Of a stretch of 64,000 bases of DNA, positions 60,987-64,000 are shown in pieces. Made by a program: the position numbers and the translations under genes. This stretch comes from DASYKS01 sp035995205 (GTDB taxonomy: Bacteria; Acidobacteriota; Thermoanaerobaculia; Multivoradales; UBA5704). The notes beneath the pieces are model-generated. The model worked only from the letters and a program-made list of their open reading frames with translations. It was not told the origin of the DNA and did not search any database. The stretch is taken from contig DASYKS010000107.1 of NCBI GenBank assembly GCA_035995205.1, forward strand, positions 34,314-98,313, given 5' to 3'. Numbering within the stretch: position 1 is the first letter of the stretch; each line of letters opens with the position of its first letter.

Positions 60987-61976
60987 ATGGAAACACGCAA
61001 GCTGGGAAACGGCGGTCTCGAAGTCTCGGCGATCGGATTCGGCTGCATGGGCATGAGCTTTGGCTACGGACCGGCTCACGACGAGGCGGAGATGATCCCG
61101 ATCCTCCGGTCGGCCGTGGACCTCGGCGTCACCTTCTTCGACACCGCCGAAGTCTACGGTCCCTTTACCAACGAGAAACTGGTGGGCAAGGCGCTCTCCC
61201 CCATCCGCGACCAGGTGGTGATCGCCACCAAGTTCGGGTTCCAATTCGACGCCGACGGGAAGCAGGCGGGGCTGAACAGCCGGCCCGAGCACATCAAGGA
61301 GGTCGCGGAAGCGTCCCTCCAGCGGCTCAACATCGACGTCATCGACCTGTTCTATCAGCACCGCGTCGACCCCAATGTGCCGATCGAGGACGTGGCGGGA
61401 GCGGTCAAAGAGCTGATCCAGGAGGGGAAGGTCCGGCACTTCGGCCTTTCCGAAGCAGGCGTGAAGACGATCCGGCGCGCCCATGCGGTGCAGCCGGTGA
61501 CGGCGCTACAGAGCGAGTACTCGCTCTGGTGGAGAGAGCCGGAAGCGGAGATCCTCCCGACGCTCGAAGAGCTAGGCATCGGCTTCGTTCCCTTCAGTCC
61601 GCTGGGCAAGGGATTCCTCACCGGCAAGATCGACGAGAGCACCTCGTTCGACAGCACCGACTTCCGCAACACCGTCCCCCGCTTCGCCCCGGAGAACCGG
61701 AAGGCGAATCAGGCGTTCGTGGATCTGCTGGGCACCCTCGCCGCCAAAAAGAAGGCGACGCCCGCCCAGGTCGCGATCGCCTGGATCCTCGCCCAAAAGC
61801 CCTGGATGGTGCCGATCCCCGGCACCACGAAACTGCACCGCCTGAAGGAGAACCTCGGCGCGGCCGAAGTCGAGCTTTCGCCCGAAGACCTCGCCGAGAT
61901 CGAGAACGCCGCCGCCGAGATCACGGCGCACGGGGCGCGGTACTCCGAAGGCGCCCAAAAGATGATCAACCGCTGA
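60987..61976 (+). CDS. Aldo/keto reductase
   Basis: The 329-residue TIM-barrel protein has the AKR tetrad: Asp in VTFFDTAEVYG with the Tyr, Lys in VIATKFGFQ, His in LFYQHRVDP. The NADPH motif VPIPGTTKLHRLKEN is present. It reduces carbonyls with NADPH. It is 28 nt after the alcohol dehydrogenase with a GGGAGGAG site, so co-transcription is likely. Confidence 0.93.
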   Translation: METRKLGNGGLEVSAIGFGCMGMSFGYGPAHDEAEMIPILRSAVDLGVTFFDTAEVYGPFTNEKLVGKALSPIRDQVVIATKFGFQFDADGKQAGLNSRPEHIKEVAEASLQRLNIDVIDLFYQHRVDPNVPIEDVAGAVKELIQEGKVRHFGLSEAGVKTIRRAHAVQPVTALQSEYSLWWREPEAEILPTLEELGIGFVPFSPLGKGFLTGKIDESTSFDSTDFRNTVPRFAPENRKANQAFVDLLGTLAAKKKATPAQVAIAWILAQKPWMVPIPGTTKLHRLKENLGAAEVELSPEDLAEIENAAAEITAHGARYSEGAQKMINR

Positions 61977-62010
61977 GCGGCGTAGCGCTCGGGACAAGGA
62001 GACGACGATC

Positions 62011-62868
62011 ATGGCTGAAAAGAAGATCTGGTTGATTACCGGAGCCGGCCGCGGCATGGGGGTCGATTTCGCCAAGGCCGTCCTGGCCGCCGGTCACGCG
62101 GTGGTGGCGACCGGCCGGAACCCCGACGCCGTCGCCAAGGCCCTGGGTACATCGGACGACCTTCTGGTCGTCAAGCTGGACGTCACGAGCCTCGCCGATG
62201 CCATGGCGGCGGCGCAGGCCGCCGTCGACCGGTTCGGCCGGATCAACGTGCTGGTGAACAACGCCGCCAACTTCTATGCCGGCTACTTCGAAGAGCTGAC
62301 GCCGGAACAGATCGAGCGACAACTGGCGACGAGCCTGATCGGTCCGATGAACGTCACCCGCGCCGTGCTGCCGATCCTGCGCAGGCAGCGCTCGGGACAC
62401 GTCATCTCTATCTCGTCGAGCGCGGGCCTCGTCGGCTTCGAGTTTTGCTCCGCTTACGCCGCATCGAAGTTCGGCCTGGAGGGGTGGATGGAGGCGCTGC
62501 ACGCCGAGGTCGCACCGTTTGGCATCACCACCACCGTTGTCAATCCGGGGTTCTTCCGGACGGAGCTGCTCACGGAGGAGTCGACGGCGTACGCCGAATC
62601 CTCCCTTCCGGATTACGCGGAACGAACGGCAGCGCAAAAGGAGTGGTGGAAGGCTCAGAACGGTCAACAGAGCGGCGACCCGGCGAAGCTCGCGCGAGCG
62701 CTGGTCACGCTCGCGAGCGAGGAGCAACCGCCGCGCCGCTTCATCGCCGGTGCCGATGCCATCGCCACCGCCGAGCAGAAGATCGCCGACCTCAGGGCGC
62801 AGATCGAGGCGCACCGGGATCTCTCGACGTCGCTCGATCTCGACCGAGAGCCCGTGCCGCCGTCATGA
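62011..62868 (+). CDS. Short-chain dehydrogenase/reductase
   Basis: The 285-residue classical SDR has cofactor motif TGAGRGMG, NNAANFYAG, catalytic Ser in ISISSSAGLVG and YAASKFGLEGW (YxxxK). It is third in the AraC-controlled oxidoreductase group, 34 nt after the aldo/keto reductase, with AAGGAG upstream. Substrate is unknown. Confidence 0.93.
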   Translation: MAEKKIWLITGAGRGMGVDFAKAVLAAGHAVVATGRNPDAVAKALGTSDDLLVVKLDVTSLADAMAAAQAAVDRFGRINVLVNNAANFYAGYFEELTPEQIERQLATSLIGPMNVTRAVLPILRRQRSGHVISISSSAGLVGFEFCSAYAASKFGLEGWMEALHAEVAPFGITTTVVNPGFFRTELLTEESTAYAESSLPDYAERTAAQKEWWKAQNGQQSGDPAKLARALVTLASEEQPPRRFIAGADAIATAEQKIADLRAQIEAHRDLSTSLDLDREPVPPS

Positions 62869-62888
62869 TCGCGGTCTAAGATCCATTC

Positions 62889-63386
62889 ATGAACCAAGTG
62901 CGAGCGGCCGTTCTCCTCCGCCCCGCAGCACCCCCGGACCTCGAAGCCATCGGCCGGCTCGGCGCGCTCCTGGTCCGTGTCCACCACGACTTCGACCCGG
63001 AGCGCTTCATCGCCGCGACGCCGCAGACCGAGCACGGCTATGCCTCGTATCTCGGGACGCAGCTCGATCGACCGAACGTCATCGTTCTGGTCGCCGAGTA
63101 CCAGGGCGAGGTGGTCGGCTACACGTACGCGGGAGTCGAGGGAACGGACTACATAGCGCTGCGCGGGCCGGCGGGCGTGCTGTACGACATCGTGGTCGAT
63201 CCGGCCCATCGCGAACAGGGCGTCGGCCGGGTGTTGCTCGACGCGACCTTGGTGGCCCTCCAGGCGAAAGGCTCGCCCCGGGTCGTGCTCTCGACGGCGG
63301 AGCGGAACGAGTCCGCGCAACGCCTTTTCGCCCGCGCGGGATTCCGGCGCACGATGATCGAGATGACTCGGGAATCCGGCGCATGA
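62889..63386 (+). CDS. GNAT-family acetyltransferase
   Basis: The 165-residue protein has the acetyl-CoA-binding motif VVDPAHREQGVGRVLLDATL and a C-terminal QRLFARAGFRRTMIEM, which define GNAT N-acetyltransferases. The start at ATG 62889 is 6 nt after TAAGAT with no ribosome-binding site, so it may be leaderless. Substrate is unknown. Confidence 0.9.
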   Translation: MNQVRAAVLLRPAAPPDLEAIGRLGALLVRVHHDFDPERFIAATPQTEHGYASYLGTQLDRPNVIVLVAEYQGEVVGYTYAGVEGTDYIALRGPAGVLYDIVVDPAHREQGVGRVLLDATLVALQAKGSPRVVLSTAERNESAQRLFARAGFRRTMIEMTRESGA

Positions 63387-63413
63387 TGCGCCATCGGGAG
63401 GACTGAAGCGGCG

Positions 63414-64000
63414 GTGAGAGTCTTCGAGGTCGTCATCGCGCTGCTGCTCGGCGGCGCGGCCCTGGCCGCCTTGGCCCGGCGGTTCGGCGCGCCGTACCCG
63501 GCGCTGGTGGCGTTCGCCGGCGCCGTGGCCGCGCTGATCCCCGGTGCGCCGACGATCGTTCTCGATCCCGAGCTGGCGCTCGCGCTGTTCGTGGCTCCCG
63601 TCCTGCTCGACGCCGCCTTCGACTCCTCGCCGCGCGACCTGCGGGCGAACTGGCGCGCGGTGGCGAGCCTCGCCCTCGGCGCCGTGGTGCTCACGATCGC
63701 GGTCGTCGCAATCGTCGCCCGGCTGCTCGTCCCGGACCTGCCGTGGGCGGCGGCGATCGCGCTCGGCGCCATCGTGGCACCACCGGACGCGGCGGCCGCC
63801 ACCACGGTGCTCAAGCAGCTCCGCCCGCCGCACCGGCTGCTCGTGATCCTGGAGGGGGAGAGCCTGTTCAACGACGCGAGCGCGCTGCTCGTCTACCGGC
63901 TGGCGCTCGGGGCGGCGACCGCGGGCGTGCTGCCGGCGCGGCAGGTGGTCCCGATGCTCGTCTTCACGATCGTGGGGAGCGTGGTGCTGGGGCTGGTCCT
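63414..64000 (+). CDS. Na+/H+ antiporter, CPA1 type, partial
   Basis: The frame starts at GTG 63414 and runs off the right edge (~195 residues seen). Successive hydrophobic helices and the CPA1 motifs are visible: FVAPVLLDAAFDSSPRDLR, ALGAIVAPPDAAAAT (the unwound-helix DP/DD-like site) and LEGESLFNDASALLVYR (the conserved ND ion-binding pair). It exchanges Na+ for H+ across the inner membrane. Confidence 0.93.
   Translation, partial: MRVFEVVIALLLGGAALAALARRFGAPYPALVAFAGAVAALIPGAPTIVLDPELALALFVAPVLLDAAFDSSPRDLRANWRAVASLALGAVVLTIAVVAIVARLLVPDLPWAAAIALGAIVAPPDAAAATTVLKQLRPPHRLLVILEGESLFNDASALLVYRLALGAATAGVLPARQVVPMLVFTIVGSVVLGLV

Overview
The window is a GC-rich (roughly two-thirds G+C), gene-dense chromosomal segment from a Gram-negative, respiring bacterium. 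Cytochrome bd oxidase, HemE, OmpA-family and pilin-type proteins, PQQ-type dehydrogenases with secreted C-terminal modules and many signal peptides support this. The mix of genes is reminiscent of Acidobacteriota (Thermoanaerobaculia-like), but that assignment is inference. One tRNA is present (Gly-CCC); there are no rRNA genes and no CRISPR array.

Layout. 1-2.0 kb: cydBA (minus). 2.1-6.4 kb: esterase-like/TPR protein, methyltransferase, membrane glycosyltransferase, zinc-ribbon DUF2007 protein. 6.5-14.2 kb: a PIN-domain pair, PhoH, LOG protein, a sulfatase-fold enzyme, an Rpn-type nuclease, a SpoIIE phosphatase and a ParDE module. 14.3-17.5 kb: alanine dehydrogenase, bactofilin, tRNA-Gly, AIM24-like protein. 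17.5-22.8 kb: surface-sugar genes (epimerase, a GT2-GT4 fusion, a second GT, an isoprenylcysteine-methyltransferase-like protein). 23-25.4 kb: small proteins and a graveyard of truncated genes. 25.4-27.8 kb: DinB protein and an acyl-CoA mutase large subunit.

27.8-36.4 kb, the highlight: a complete diversity-generating retroelement (DGR), all on the minus strand. In coding order it contains NACHT-FGE target B with variable repeat VR2, Avd, the template repeat TR, the reverse transcriptase, a small helical protein, and NACHT-FGE target A with VR1. TR and both VRs are 122 nt each. In the coding orientation 30 of 33 TR/VR differences fall on template adenines, the hallmark of DGR mutagenic retrohoming. 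The targets are STAND/NLR-like NTPases whose C-terminal CLec-fold (FGE-type) domain is diversified, so the locus looks like a self-diversifying intracellular sensor system. The same repeat family flanks it on both sides.

36.5-41 kb: tandem secreted PQQ-type sugar dehydrogenases. 41-50.1 kb: a Ca2+/H+ exchanger, then a five-gene minus-strand cluster of an FHA protein, three dynamin-like GTPases and a DUF4062-FGE protein. The C terminus of the DUF4062-FGE protein also looks like a DGR variable region. 50.2-57.4 kb: EgtB, RmuC, a degenerate sigma-54-activator-type regulator, HemE, a pseudopilin and a secreted metallo-beta-lactamase-fold enzyme. 57.5-64 kb: an OmpA protein, an AraC regulator divergent from an alcohol dehydrogenase/aldo-keto reductase/SDR operon, a GNAT acetyltransferase and a partial Na+/H+ antiporter.

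Start codons were chosen from ribosome-binding sites, family N-termini and overlaps. Family calls come from recognised motifs only; no database search was possible.
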